From Streptomyces sp. Ru72 (lineage in GTDB: Bacteria; Actinomycetota; Actinomycetes; Streptomycetales; Streptomycetaceae): 37,617 bases of DNA. Below, in pieces: positions 19,766 to 28,380 of the stretch (the stretch's first letter is position 1; each line of letters begins with the position of its first letter). Under the pieces are notes generated by a model that was not told where the DNA came from, made no database searches, and saw only the letters and a list, made by a program, of their open reading frames with translations. The stretch covers positions 1 through 37,617 of the forward strand of contig NZ_PQSR01000073.1 in assembly GCF_002920635.1 (NCBI RefSeq), in the 5' to 3' direction. The translations under genes were made by a program, and so were the position numbers.

Positions 19766-22765
19766 TCACGACCCGTAGAACAGCTTCTCCACCACGCCGC
19801 GTGCCCTGCGCGTCGTACGCCGGTAGTCGTCCAGCATGTCCCCGACGTGGCCCGGGCCGTACCCGAGGTAGCGGCCCACGGCGGCCAGCTCGCGGGTCTC
19901 GGAGGGGAACGTGTCGCCGGCGCGGCCCCGGACCAGCATCACCGCGTTGCGCACCCGGGTGGCGAGGACCCAGGCCTCGTCCAGGGTCGCGGCGTCCTCC
20001 TCGGCGATCAGGTCGGCGGCGCACGCGGCGGCGAGGGCCGCGCGGGTGCGGGTGGTGCGCAGGTCCGGTACCGACCGGCCGTGCTCGAGCTGGAGCAGCT
20101 GGACCGTCCACTCCACGTCCGACAGGCCGCCGCGGCCCAGCTTGGTGTGCAGGGTCTTGTCGGCGCCCCGCGGCAGCCGCTCGGACTCCATGCGGGCCTT
20201 CAGGCGCCGGATCTCGCGCACGGCGTCGTCGCCGAGCCCCTGCGCGGGGTAGCGCAACGGGTCGATCAGTTCGACGAAACGGCGGCCCAGGTCCTCGTCC
20301 CCGGCGACCGGCTCGGCCCGCAGCAGCGCCTGCGCCTCCCAGACCAGCGACCAGCGGCGGTAGTAGGCCGCGTACGAGGTCAGGGTGCGCACGAGCGGCC
20401 CCGACTTTCCTTCGGGGCGCAGGTCGGCGTCGATCAGCAGGGGCGGGTCGGTGCTCGGGATCTGGAGCAGTCGTCGCATCTGAGACACGACCTTGTTCGC
20501 GGCCTCGGCCGCCTCCCGTTCGTCCACGCCGTCCTGCGGCTCGTGCACGAAGATCACGTCCGCGTCGGAGCCGTAGCCCAGCTCGTGCCCGCCGAAGCGG
20601 CCCATGCCGATGACGGCGAACCGGGTGGGCAGGGTGTCGCCCCACCCGTCGCGGACCACGGCCCGCAGGGTGCCCGCCAGGGTCGCCGCCGTCAGGTCCG
20701 AGACCGCGCCGCCGACCAGGTCCACCAGGGCGCCCTGATCCGGGCGGGCGGGGACCTCCTCGGTGCCGTAGGAGCCGACGATGTCCGTGGCGGCCGTACG
20801 GAACAGCTCCCGGCGCCGTACACCGCGCGCCACCGTGACCGCCTGCTCGGCGTTCTCGGCGCGGCCGACCGCTGCCAGGATCTCCTGCTCCAGGTGGGCG
20901 CGGGAGCGGGGTTCGAGTCCGCCGCCGTCGCCGTCGCCGAGCAGGGCCACCGCCTCGGGGGCCCGCATCAGCAGGTCGGGGGCGAGCCGGCCGGCGGACA
21001 GCACGCGGGCGAGGTTCTCGGCGGCGGCGCCCTCGTCCCGCAGCAGCCGCAGGTACCAGGGCGTCTTTCCGAGCGCGTCGGACACCTTGCGGAAGTTGAG
21101 CAGGCCCGCGTCCGGGTCGGCGGAGTCCGCGAACCAGCCGAGCAGCACGGGCAGCAGGGTGCGCTGGATGGCGGCCTTGCGGGTGACGCCGGATGCCAGC
21201 GCCTCCAGGTGGCGCAGGGCGGCGGCGGGGTCCGCGTAGCCGAGGGCCACGAGCCGTTCCCGGGCCGCGTCGGGGCTCAGCCGGGCCTCGACTGGGGCGA
21301 GTTGGGCCACGGCGTCGAGCAGCGGGCGGTAGAACAGCTTCTCGTGCAGCCTGCGTACGACACCGCTGTGCCGCTTCCATTCGCCTCGCAGCGCGGCGAC
21401 CGGGTCGGTGCGCAGGCCGAGGGAGCGGCCGAGGCGGCGCAAGTCTGCCTCGTCCTCGGGGACGAGGTGGGTGCGGCGCAGCCGGTAGAGCTGGATGCGG
21501 TGCTCCATGGAGCGCAGGAAGCGGTAGGCGTCGTCGAGCTGCGCGGCGTCGGTGCGGCCGACGTAGCCGCCGGCGGCGAGGGCCTTGAGCGCGTCGAGGG
21601 TGGTGCCGCTGCGCAGCGAGGAGTCGGACCGCCCGTGCACCAGTTGCAGCAGCTGGACGGCGAACTCCACGTCCCGCAGGCCGCCCGGACCGAGCTTCAG
21701 CTCACGCTCGACCTCCCCCGCGGGAATGTTCTCCACGACCCGGCGGCGCATCTTCTGGACGTCGGCGACGAAGTTCTCCCGCTCGGCCGCCTGCCAGACG
21801 AGCGGGGACAGGGTGGCGACGTACTCCTCGCCGAGGTCGAGGTCGCCGGCCACCGGGCGCGCCTTGAGCAGGGCCTGGAACTCCCAGGTCTTGGCCCACC
21901 GCTGGTAGTAGGCGAGGTGACTGGCCAGGGTGCGCACCAGCGGACCGTTTCTGCCCTCGGGGCGCAGATTGGCGTCCACCGGCCAGATGCTGCCCTCGAC
22001 GGTGGTCTCGGAGCAGATCCGCATCATGTGCGAGGCGAGCCGGGTGGCGGCCTGGAGGGCCTTGCGCTCGTCGGCGCCGCTGACGGCCTCACCGACGAAG
22101 ATGACGTCGACGTCGGAGACGTAGTTGAGCTCGTGGCCGCCGCACTTGCCCATGCCGATCACCGCGAGCCGGCACAGCGCGGCGTCGTCGGGGGCGGCGG
22201 CGCGGGCGATGCCGAGGGCGGCGCGCAGGGTGGCGGTGGCGAGGTCGGCCAGTTCGGCGGCGGCCTGGGCGACGTCGGTGGTGCCGCAGACGTCGCGCGC
22301 GGCGATCGACAGCAGGCAGCGGCGGTAGGCGACGCGGAGGGAGAGGGGATCGTCGGCCTCGGCGAGCTGCCGCTCGAACTCCTCCACCCCGGGATGGAGG
22401 TCGTGCGGCTCGTAGTTCACCAGGGCGTGCCAGTCGCCGGGGTGGCGGGAGAGGTGGTCGGCGAGCGCCGCGGAGGCGCCGAGGACTCCGAGCAGCCGGT
22501 CGCGCAGGGGCTTGGCCGAGATCAGCGTGTCGAGGAGCTCCCGGCGGGCGGTGGGCGCGGGCTGCGCCTCCAGCAGCCGGACGAGGCCGCCCAGCGCGAG
22601 ATCGGGGTCGGCGGTGGCGCCCAGGGCGTCGAGCAGGACGGGGTCGGACCTGACCGGCGCCAGCTCGACGCTCTCCAGCAGCCGCTCGGCGGCGGAGGGG
22701 TCGGTGAAACCGTGTCGCAGCAGTCGCGTGAAAGTGCTGCTTCTGCGCCCCTGGGGCACGGTCAT
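19766..22765 (-). CDS. glnE: Bifunctional glutamine synthetase adenylyltransferase/adenylyl-removing enzyme
   Basis: A 999-residue enzyme that attaches AMP to, and removes it from, GSI-type glutamine synthetase in response to nitrogen status. It has the characteristic duplicated nucleotidyltransferase fold. The N-terminal deadenylylase half carries GMGKCGGHELNYVSDVDVIF (about residues 204-223). The C-terminal adenylyltransferase half carries GMGRFGGHELGYGSDADVIF (about 712-731). Each half is followed by a GRGGLSDVEWTVQLLQL-type segment (GPGGLRDVEFAVQLLQL in the first). The length equals the usual actinobacterial form. Start ATG 22765 has GGGAGG at 7 nt. It is transcribed singly. Its target GlnA1 is not in this window; the GS gene 12 kb to the right is of GlnA2 type. 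Confidence 0.96.
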   Translation of the reverse strand: MTVPQGRRSSTFTRLLRHGFTDPSAAERLLESVELAPVRSDPVLLDALGATADPDLALGGLVRLLEAQPAPTARRELLDTLISAKPLRDRLLGVLGASAALADHLSRHPGDWHALVNYEPHDLHPGVEEFERQLAEADDPLSLRVAYRRCLLSIAARDVCGTTDVAQAAAELADLATATLRAALGIARAAAPDDAALCRLAVIGMGKCGGHELNYVSDVDVIFVGEAVSGADERKALQAATRLASHMMRICSETTVEGSIWPVDANLRPEGRNGPLVRTLASHLAYYQRWAKTWEFQALLKARPVAGDLDLGEEYVATLSPLVWQAAERENFVADVQKMRRRVVENIPAGEVERELKLGPGGLRDVEFAVQLLQLVHGRSDSSLRSGTTLDALKALAAGGYVGRTDAAQLDDAYRFLRSMEHRIQLYRLRRTHLVPEDEADLRRLGRSLGLRTDPVAALRGEWKRHSGVVRRLHEKLFYRPLLDAVAQLAPVEARLSPDAARERLVALGYADPAAALRHLEALASGVTRKAAIQRTLLPVLLGWFADSADPDAGLLNFRKVSDALGKTPWYLRLLRDEGAAAENLARVLSAGRLAPDLLMRAPEAVALLGDGDGGGLEPRSRAHLEQEILAAVGRAENAEQAVTVARGVRRRELFRTAATDIVGSYGTEEVPARPDQGALVDLVGGAVSDLTAATLAGTLRAVVRDGWGDTLPTRFAVIGMGRFGGHELGYGSDADVIFVHEPQDGVDEREAAEAANKVVSQMRRLLQIPSTDPPLLIDADLRPEGKSGPLVRTLTSYAAYYRRWSLVWEAQALLRAEPVAGDEDLGRRFVELIDPLRYPAQGLGDDAVREIRRLKARMESERLPRGADKTLHTKLGRGGLSDVEWTVQLLQLEHGRSVPDLRTTRTRAALAAACAADLIAEEDAATLDEAWVLATRVRNAVMLVRGRAGDTFPSETRELAAVGRYLGYGPGHVGDMLDDYRRTTRRARGVVEKLFYGS

Positions 22766-22977
22766 CCCTCGGCCTCCCGAGCATCGAGATCAAGGTCCTG
22801 CGGCTTTGAGCCTAACCGGAGACGAGGGCGGGAGCGCCGGGACGGTGCCCTCGACCGCGCAAGGCGGCGGATACGGGGCCGCGCCGGGTGCGCGGGAGCG
22901 GTCGCGAATGCGGGCGCGGCGGGTGCGGGTGGCGGTGATCCGCGGGGGCGCGGGGCAGGGTGACGGTGTCCTGGGCG

Positions 22978-23310
22978 CGGGCCACGGACGATGGTGATCT
23001 GCGGAGCGCCCGGCGCGCTGACGACGGTGATCTGCGCCTACGACGGCCGCGAGCGGCAGCGCCCGGCGGACACGCGGGCCGCGGACGGCACTGACCTGCC
23101 AAGCGCCCGGAGCCCGGACGACGGTGATCTGCGCCTACGACGGCCACAAGCGGCAGCACCCGGCGGACACGCGGGCCACGGACGGCACTGACCTGCCAAG
23201 CGCCCGGAGCCCGGACGACGGTGATCTGCGCCTACGACGGCCGCGAGCGGCAGCACCCGGCGGGCGGACGCGCAGGCCGGGGACGGCGCTGATCTGCGGA
23301 GCGCCCGGGC
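22978..23310. repeat. 97-bp tandem repeat between glnE and the DUF72 gene
   Basis: Two full copies (23020-23116 and 23117-23213) differ at 4 of 97 positions. A third diverged copy begins at 23214, and part of a copy precedes 23020. Within each unit a shorter motif recurs, ACGGTGATCTGC or ACGGCACTGACCTGC followed by an AGCGCCCGG-like tail; it appears seven times in about 320 bp. Since 97 is not a multiple of three, the repeat is not coding. I see no gene in the 560 bp between glnE and the DUF72 gene apart from this array. Confidence 0.85.
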
Positions 23311-23331
23311 GCGGAGGCGGTGCCACGGCTG

Positions 23332-24267
23332 TCAGTCCCCCGGCCACAGCCCCGGCAGCGGCATGCAGGCGTGCCGCAGCTGGTGCGGTACCTCCTCCCC
23401 CAGCAGGCGCCGCATGGTCTCCGCCGCGCGGACCGCCGCGTCGGCGCAGCAGTTGTTGAACAGGACGTGGACCTGTTCCGTCCGCTCGGCCAGGCCCCGC
23501 ACCCGCGGCACCCACGCCGCCAACTCCCCCTCGGTGTACGTGTGGCGGTAGGCCTCCTCCTTGGACCCGGTGCCCCAGTGCGGGCTGCGCCCGTGGAAGC
23601 GGACGACGGCCAGCCGCCGTGTCGTGACCGGCGCGAAGGGCGGCATCGAGGTGGGCAGGTCCCGCGCCGTGTCCACGGCGACCGCGGTGGCGTCCAGATC
23701 CGCGAGCAGTGCCGCGGTGGCCGGCTCCCGGTCGCCCCGCCACCAGTCCGGGTGCCGGAACTCGACGGCGAAAGGCCACCCGCGGGCCCTCTCACGGCAG
23801 GCGCGTACGAACGCCTCCGACCGTGGGCCGGGAGTGAGCGAGGGCGGGAACTGGAACAGCACCGTCCCGAGCCGTCCGGCCCGCCGCAGCGGCGCCAGCG
23901 CTTCGGTGAAGCGCGCCCATAACTCGTCGAGCAGGCCCGCGTCGCGGCCGCCCGGATCGGGGGCGCGCCGCCGGGCCAGGGCCGGCCGCAGGTCGGCGGG
24001 CAGCGCGTCCGGCCGCGTCGGATGTCCCGTCAGCAGCGAGAAGGCCTTGACGTCGAAGACGAAGCCGTCCGGTGTCCGCTCCGCCCACAGCCGGCTGGTG
24101 CGTTCGCTCGGCAGCGCGTAGTACGAGGAGTCCGCCTCGACCACGGGAAACCGCTCGGCATAGAACCTCAGCCGCCCCTCGGCGTCGCGCCGCCCCCGCG
24201 GATACCAGCCGCTCGCCACCAGCGCCCGGTCCGTCCAGGAACACGTCCCCACCAGGATGTCGCCCAT
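23332..24267 (-). CDS. DUF72 family protein
   Basis: A 311-residue protein of the DUF72 (YecE-like) family, which has a TIM-barrel fold and no agreed biochemical role. Seen in the sequence: the N-terminal GTCSWTD signature, a YYALPSERTSRLWAERTPDG segment, FVFDVKAFSLLTGH, LFQFPPSLTP, FAVEFRHPDWW, VVRFHGRS and the C-terminal VHVLFNNCCADAAVRAAETM. These are the conserved blocks of the family. Start ATG 24267 begins directly with the conserved GDILVGTCSW strand; an upstream ATG at 24330 adds an arginine-rich tail. No operon partner. Confidence is high for family, none for function. Confidence 0.88.
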   Translation of the reverse strand: MGDILVGTCSWTDRALVASGWYPRGRRDAEGRLRFYAERFPVVEADSSYYALPSERTSRLWAERTPDGFVFDVKAFSLLTGHPTRPDALPADLRPALARRRAPDPGGRDAGLLDELWARFTEALAPLRRAGRLGTVLFQFPPSLTPGPRSEAFVRACRERARGWPFAVEFRHPDWWRGDREPATAALLADLDATAVAVDTARDLPTSMPPFAPVTTRRLAVVRFHGRSPHWGTGSKEEAYRHTYTEGELAAWVPRVRGLAERTEQVHVLFNNCCADAAVRAAETMRRLLGEEVPHQLRHACMPLPGLWPGD

Positions 24268-24407
24268 GGGCCCCGTGTTACCCGGGGACGTACGGCCATG
24301 CCCGGCCGTTGCGGCGCGCCGGCGATTCACCGGCTCTTCTCAGGGGATAAGAAGCCAAGCTGGCCGCGGCGGTGTGTTTCGCGATCGCTCGCGGCCCGGC
24401 TGCCGGA

Positions 24408-25094
24408 CTATTCACTCCAGCTTGCTGTCATTGCGATGCGTTCCTGCCACTGCCTCATGCCCGGACCGTTCGCGTCCCAGCGGTGGCAGAACTGGCGCAG
24501 TTGTTCGCATCTGGCCAGCATGGCGGCCCTGCGGTCCGCCCACGTGGGCACTTGCCCGCCGTAGGCTCGGAAGAAGTGGTCGAGGGCGTGGACGCATCCG
24601 GGGTGATGCATGCGCACGATCCACTCGCACCACGCAAGGTCTTCGACGGGAGCTCCGAGGTGGGCGAACTCCCAATCGACTATGGCGGTCACTTCGAGGG
24701 AGTCGGGGTTGAGCAGCACATTGTTGGGCCCGAAGTCCCCGTGCACCAGGGCCTTGCCGGCCTCGTGCCCGCCTGCGGTCAGCACGTCGGGCGCGACCAT
24801 GTGGATGCGACGCAGCAGTTCTCCGCAGCTCGCCAGCACCGCCGCGGGCTGAGCTTCCAGGAGTTCCTGGCCCGGGACACCCGCCATGAAGCCGAGCGTC
24901 AGGGTGGCCGTGGTCGCTGCGCGCACCGGCGGCACGGGCAACTGGTCCTGGAGTCGGGTCAGCAGAGTGTGCTCGCGACGCAGTCTGAGGTCGGCGTCGG
25001 GTCCTTCATAGGTCTTTTCCACGACGGCCCCGTCGCCAAGGGTGCTGTTGGTGTAGCCGTGCTTCAAGGGACGCATCCACAGATCATCAACCAC
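24408..25094 (-). CDS. APH-type phosphotransferase (aminoglycoside phosphotransferase-like kinase)
   Basis: A 228-residue small-molecule kinase of the APH/choline-kinase fold. The catalytic loop HGDFGPNNVLL and the metal-binding loop IVDWEFAHLG are intact, and a short N-terminal nucleotide-binding lobe is present (KHGYTNSTLGDGAVVEKTY). The family phosphorylates hydroxyls of antibiotics, sugars or amino alcohols; the sequence does not say which. GTG 25094 is preferred since GGAGG lies 8 nt upstream; a GTG at 25112 has no spaced site. The gene stands alone next to an insertion-sequence remnant, which leaves room for acquisition by transfer. Confidence 0.82.
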   Translation of the reverse strand: MVDDLWMRPLKHGYTNSTLGDGAVVEKTYEGPDADLRLRREHTLLTRLQDQLPVPPVRAATTATLTLGFMAGVPGQELLEAQPAAVLASCGELLRRIHMVAPDVLTAGGHEAGKALVHGDFGPNNVLLNPDSLEVTAIVDWEFAHLGAPVEDLAWCEWIVRMHHPGCVHALDHFFRAYGGQVPTWADRRAAMLARCEQLRQFCHRWDANGPGMRQWQERIAMTASWSE

Positions 25095-25122
25095 CTGCGG
25101 TCCTCCGGTCACTCCTGGCTGC

Positions 25123-25325
25123 CTACCCGGTCGCGGACGAGAGGAGTGGTGCGAAGGCCCGGTCTTCGTGGAAGGGCTGCCGCGCCTGGAGGCAGTGGTG
25201 GAGTTGGCCGAGGAAGCGGGTTGAGCAGGTGGCGCTGGGCGGCGTTGTGCCAGTCGCCGTGCTCCCGTCGACGCCGGTAGTGGGCGTTCGCTCCGGGGGA
25301 GGCCTGGAAGGCTGAGAAGTTCGCG
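25123..25325 (-). pseudogene. Remnant of an IS transposase C-terminus (probably IS110 type)
   Basis: Minus-strand reading gives FSAFQASPGANAHYRRRREH then GDWHNAAQRHLLN. After a one-base frameshift near 25200 it gives RFLGQLHHCLQARQPFHEDR then AFAPLLSSATG and a TAG at 25123. The pattern SPGA-A-YRRRR-HGDWHNAA-RHL-NR--GQLHHCL is what I know from the end of IS110-like transposases in streptomycetes. Only about 65 codons remain and no inverted repeats are visible. The remaining DNA up to 25390 shows nothing else. Confidence 0.55.
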
Positions 25326-25389
25326 CCGGATCGCCGGCGCGGCGGTGTCCCCGGCGTTCGTCGGCGGGACGGGGCCGGCGTCCTGATGG

Positions 25390-26073
25390 TCAGTAGTCCA
25401 GCCCCGCGAACCAGTCGCCGCGACCGCCCGGGGTCAGGTCGAGGAGATGCCAGACGGGGTTGAGCAGGTCGATGCCGCGCTGGTCGATGTCGTCGGCCAT
25501 GCGCGGGTGGGCCGAGTAGAAATGGCGGACCGTGCCGTCGCCGTCCCGGGTGAAGACGGAGACGGTGGAGTCCTGCGCGCCGTCCTCGTCCTCGCTGCCG
25601 AGGTCGTACTTGAAGGTGCTGTCGCCGCAGCTCAGCAGGCGCAGCCGGGACCAGCCGCGGTTGCGGGCGTGCCGGCGCAGGGTGGGCGGGTCGGCCGCGG
25701 CGGCGACGGCGAAGTCGGCTCTCCGGGCGATGTGGTGGGCGACGCCGTTGAAGCCGTCGATCCACAGGGTGCACATCGGGCAGGGGTCGATCTGCGACTT
25801 GCCGTACATGAAGTGGTAGACGATCAGCGGCCGGTCCGGGGCGGTGAACAGCCCGCTGAGGGTGACCTCGCGGACGGGGGTGTCGCCCTCGTCGAGGTCG
25901 GCCGGGCCTTCGAGGAAGACGTAGTCGTCGACGACAGGGCCCTGAGGGAGCGCCCGGCGCCGGGAAGCGACTTCCTCCCGGTGGCGCATGAGCTCGATCT
26001 CGGCGAGCCGGAGTTCTTCGCGGGCGGCGAGGTAGTCGGCGGACTCGCTTGGCAGTCGGGTGTGCCGCACCAT
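25390..26073 (-). CDS. DUF899 family thioredoxin-like protein
   Basis: A 227-residue protein of the DUF899 family, described as predicted dithiol-disulfide oxidoreductases with a thioredoxin-like fold. Landmarks are the N-terminal ESADYLAAREELRLAEIELM helix, a basic RRR segment, VYHFMYGKSQIDPCPMCTLW with its CPMC cysteine pair, and the C-terminal LDLTPGGRGDWFAGLDY. Start ATG 26073 has a strong AGGAGG at 5 nt; an upstream ATG at 26106 lacks one. It is the last ordinary gene before the orphan glutamine-synthetase repeat. Substrate or partner unknown. Confidence 0.85.
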   Translation of the reverse strand: MVRHTRLPSESADYLAAREELRLAEIELMRHREEVASRRRALPQGPVVDDYVFLEGPADLDEGDTPVREVTLSGLFTAPDRPLIVYHFMYGKSQIDPCPMCTLWIDGFNGVAHHIARRADFAVAAAADPPTLRRHARNRGWSRLRLLSCGDSTFKYDLGSEDEDGAQDSTVSVFTRDGDGTVRHFYSAHPRMADDIDQRGIDLLNPVWHLLDLTPGGRGDWFAGLDY

Positions 26074-26143
26074 CACGACCTCCTGGGTGAGGGGCCCCGA
26101 GATCAAGTCTAGGGCGACATGCCCGGCGGCGCCGGGACACGGC

Positions 26144-26266
26144 GGGGGCCGACGGTCCGCGACCGTCGGCCCCCGCCCAGCAGACCGCTGTGACCTGCGC
26201 GTACAGCACCGGCAGGTTCTTCCACAGCTCGAACGCCGTGACCTCCGAGCGGTACTCCTCCCACTC
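26144..26266. repeat. Left direct repeat (attL-like): orphan copy of glnA2 3' end
   Basis: Matches 34281-34402 with four substitutions and one inserted base. It contains the GGGGGCCGACGGTC/GACCGTCGGCCCCC hairpin and, on the minus strand, codons for EWEEYRSEVTAFELWKNLPV. The stop codon TAG has become TAC, so the copy no longer ends an open frame. No glutamine synthetase gene lies upstream of it. Confidence 0.85.
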
Positions 26267-26803
26267 GCGAACTCCTGCTGGGCGAAACAGGGCAGGCCAA
26301 ACCGGCTGCCGGCGACCTACCGCCGCACCCACGGCGTCACCTACTTCCACGGCTGCTACTCCGTGGGCGGCGACCGCCTGTGGGGCGTCACCCGACGTCG
26401 CAAGGGCACCGCCAACACCCTGGCCGCGCTCAAGTCGATCCGCGCCGCCCGACTCGACGGCGCCCCCATCTAAATCATCCTGGACAACCTCTCCGCCCAC
26501 ACCGGCGCGGACATCCGCCGCTGGGCGAAGAAGAACAAGGTCGAGCTGTGCTTCACCCGACCTACGCTTCCTGGGCCAATCCGATCGAGGCCCACTTCGG
26601 CCCGCTGCGACAGTTCACCCTGGCCAACTCCCACCACCGCAGCCACCCCGCGCAAAACCCAGGCACCGCACCGCTACCTGCGCTGGCGCACCACCAACGC
26701 CCGCCACCCCGACGTACTCGCCGCCCAACGCAAGGAACGCGCCCGCGTCCGCAGCGAGAAGGGCATCCGCTGGGGCGGACGCCCCCTCAACACCGCAGCC
26801 TGA
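26267..26803 (+). pseudogene. IS630-family transposase remnant
   Basis: C-terminal part of a DDE transposase: RRTHGVTYFHGCYSVGGDRL, WGVTRRRKGTANTLAALKSI, IILDNLSAHTGADIRRWAKK, PTYASWANPIEAHFGPLRQF and, at the end, GIRWGGRPLNTAA. The D of LDNLSAH and E of NPIEAHF are the later two catalytic acids of the IS630 DDE domain. It is broken by a nonsense codon at 26471 (TAA where TAC is expected) and by frameshifts near 26556 and 26655; the N-terminal part is missing. It begins within about 15 bp of the end of the left direct repeat. Terminal inverted repeats are not visible. Confidence 0.82.
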
Positions 26804-26875
26804 CCAACCGCGAACCGCAGCCCCCGAGCGCCGAAGGGGGCAAGTTCAGGAGAAGGACAGCGACAGAAGGATGAC

Positions 26876-27253
26876 TCAGGAGGCGGACGGTTCGATCTCC
26901 CCCGCAAAGACGATGACCTGGTCGATGAGGCTCCGCCGCAGATGGACGACGTCCGTTCCCGCCAGGCGGGGACCTCCATCCGGCGTGGTAAAGACCCACT
27001 GGTACCGGGCCCACTCGTCAGGCATGTCCACCGCCGAGCAGCGCACCATCGTGCCGGTCCCCGCCGGGTGGCGCCGGATGTCCAGCACGAACCGCTCGAC
27101 CGCCGCGATCCCTTCGCTGCGACCCAACGGCCCCCAGAAGACCACGTCGGAGGTCAGAGCCTGGGAGAGCAGGGCAGTCACATAGCTGTCGTCCGAGGCG
27201 TTGAACGCGGAGATGAACGTGTCGATCGCGGAGCGTGCAATCTCTTCCTGCAT
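26876..27253 (-). CDS. SnoaL-like (NTF2-fold) protein
   Basis: A 125-residue protein with the pattern of the SnoaL/NTF2-like superfamily: an N-terminal helix (AIDTFISAFNASDDSYVTAL), SDVVFWGPLGRSEGIAAVER, and a run of beta strands with DEWARYQWVFTTPDG and LIDQVIVFAGEI. Members are small cyclases, isomerases or proteins of no known activity, and catalytic residues differ between subfamilies, so no role is assigned. ATG 27253 has only a weak ribosome-binding site. The gene lies inside the integrated segment, 84 bp from the LacI gene end and in the same orientation; a readthrough link is possible but unsupported. Confidence 0.7.
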   Translation of the reverse strand: MQEEIARSAIDTFISAFNASDDSYVTALLSQALTSDVVFWGPLGRSEGIAAVERFVLDIRRHPAGTGTMVRCSAVDMPDEWARYQWVFTTPDGGPRLAGTDVVHLRRSLIDQVIVFAGEIEPSAS

Positions 27254-27337
27254 GCCCCAGTAATACCAGCCGTTTCGCGTGCGCTCGTCCCGCGAGCAGC
27301 CTTCCGATCACGGTGAACCATCCCGGTCACAGCACAA

Positions 27338-28357
27338 CTAGGCGCGGGGTGGCGCGGTGGTGCCGCGGATGACGAGCTGGGTGGGTACGACGACGTCGCG
27401 GTCGGTCTCTTCGCCCTGCAGGATCTTCAAGAGCATGCGTCCGGCACGTTCTCCCTGCTCGCGGACGGGTTGCCGGACGGTGGTGAGGTCGGTGAGTTCG
27501 GCTATGGGGTGGTCGTCGATGCCGATGACGGAGATGTCCTCGGGGACGCGCAGGCCGGCGCGGCGCAGGGTGCGGATGGCGCCGAGGGCGACTTCGTCGG
27601 AGTGGGCGTAGACGGCGGTGGGCGGCTCGGGCTGGCTGAGCAGCTTGGCCATGGCGTCGGCGCCCTCGGCGCCACCCCAGTCGACAGTGACGACGAGGCG
27701 TTCGTCGAGGGGGATACCCGCCTCGCGCAGGGCGGCGTAGTAGGCGTTGGAGCGGCCGGAGGGCTGCACCTCGTCGGGCTGGTCGGGGTCGACGGCGGCG
27801 ATCATGGCGATGCGGCGGTGGCCGAGGAAGAGCAGGTGGTCCACGGCCTGGCGGCCGGCGGTCTCGTCGTCGATGGACACGTTCGGGTAGGGAGCGTGCT
27901 GGCCGCCAGCGGCGATGATCGTGACGCCCATGAGTTCCAGCCTCCGCTGCTCCTCCTCGCCGACGGGGAAGGCCAGGACGACGACGGCGTCGACCTTGCG
28001 CCGGGCGGGCAGCCGCTGGAAGAAGTCGTGGCGATCCTCGATGCCGTCGACGTGGTACAGCAGCACATCGAGTTCGGCGGCGCGCAGGACTGATTCCAGT
28101 CCTTCGAGGAGGGTGGCGAAGAACCAGCGCGAGATGTGCGGTACGACCACCGCGACCCGGCCGGTGGCGCCGCCGGCCAGGCGGGACGCCTCGGGGGAGA
28201 CGACATAGGACAGCTCTTCGGCGACCGCCCGAACGCGGCGTCGGGTGGCTTCGGAGACGCCGCTTTCGTTGTTGAGCGCGCGTGAGGCGGTGGCCATCGA
28301 GACGCCGGCCGCGCGGGCCACGTCCGCCATGTTGATCTTCCGGGAGCTCTGCGCCAT
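27338..28357 (-). CDS. LacI-family repressor of the second alpha-glucoside operon
   Basis: A 339-residue LacI/GalR regulator. The N-terminal helix-turn-helix reads NMADVARAAGVSMATASRAL with hinge helix YVVSPEASRLAGG. The effector domain follows, with VAVVVPHISRWFFATLLEGL, YAHSDEVALGAIRTLRRAGL and SVIGIDDHPIAELTDLTTVR. It is divergent from the transporter genes beginning at 28644, and two GGAAACGCTTCC palindromes lie between them, so it probably controls both its own gene and the operon. ATG 28357 has little ribosome-binding signal; an internal ATG at 28330, just before the HTH, has GGAAG upstream and is a credible alternative. It is clearly distinct from MalR of the first cluster. Confidence 0.9.
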   Translation of the reverse strand: MAQSSRKINMADVARAAGVSMATASRALNNESGVSEATRRRVRAVAEELSYVVSPEASRLAGGATGRVAVVVPHISRWFFATLLEGLESVLRAAELDVLLYHVDGIEDRHDFFQRLPARRKVDAVVVLAFPVGEEEQRRLELMGVTIIAAGGQHAPYPNVSIDDETAGRQAVDHLLFLGHRRIAMIAAVDPDQPDEVQPSGRSNAYYAALREAGIPLDERLVVTVDWGGAEGADAMAKLLSQPEPPTAVYAHSDEVALGAIRTLRRAGLRVPEDISVIGIDDHPIAELTDLTTVRQPVREQGERAGRMLLKILQGEETDRDVVVPTQLVIRGTTAPPRA

Positions 28358-28380
28358 GCCGGAAGGCTAACCCACGGAAC

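Noticed and set aside
19847..22963. A 1038-codon open frame antisense to glnE
   Set aside because: Same reason: GC-rich shadow frame. The glnE frame has recognisable motifs throughout and a good ribosome-binding site.
22978..23310. Possible CRISPR array
   Set aside because: The units are contiguous 97-bp tandem copies without unique spacers, and no cas genes are nearby.
26060..26473. A 137-codon plus-strand gene starting at 26060
   Set aside because: Its first half crosses the repeat and the DUF899 leader antisense; only the second half has protein similarity, as part of the broken IS630 transposase.
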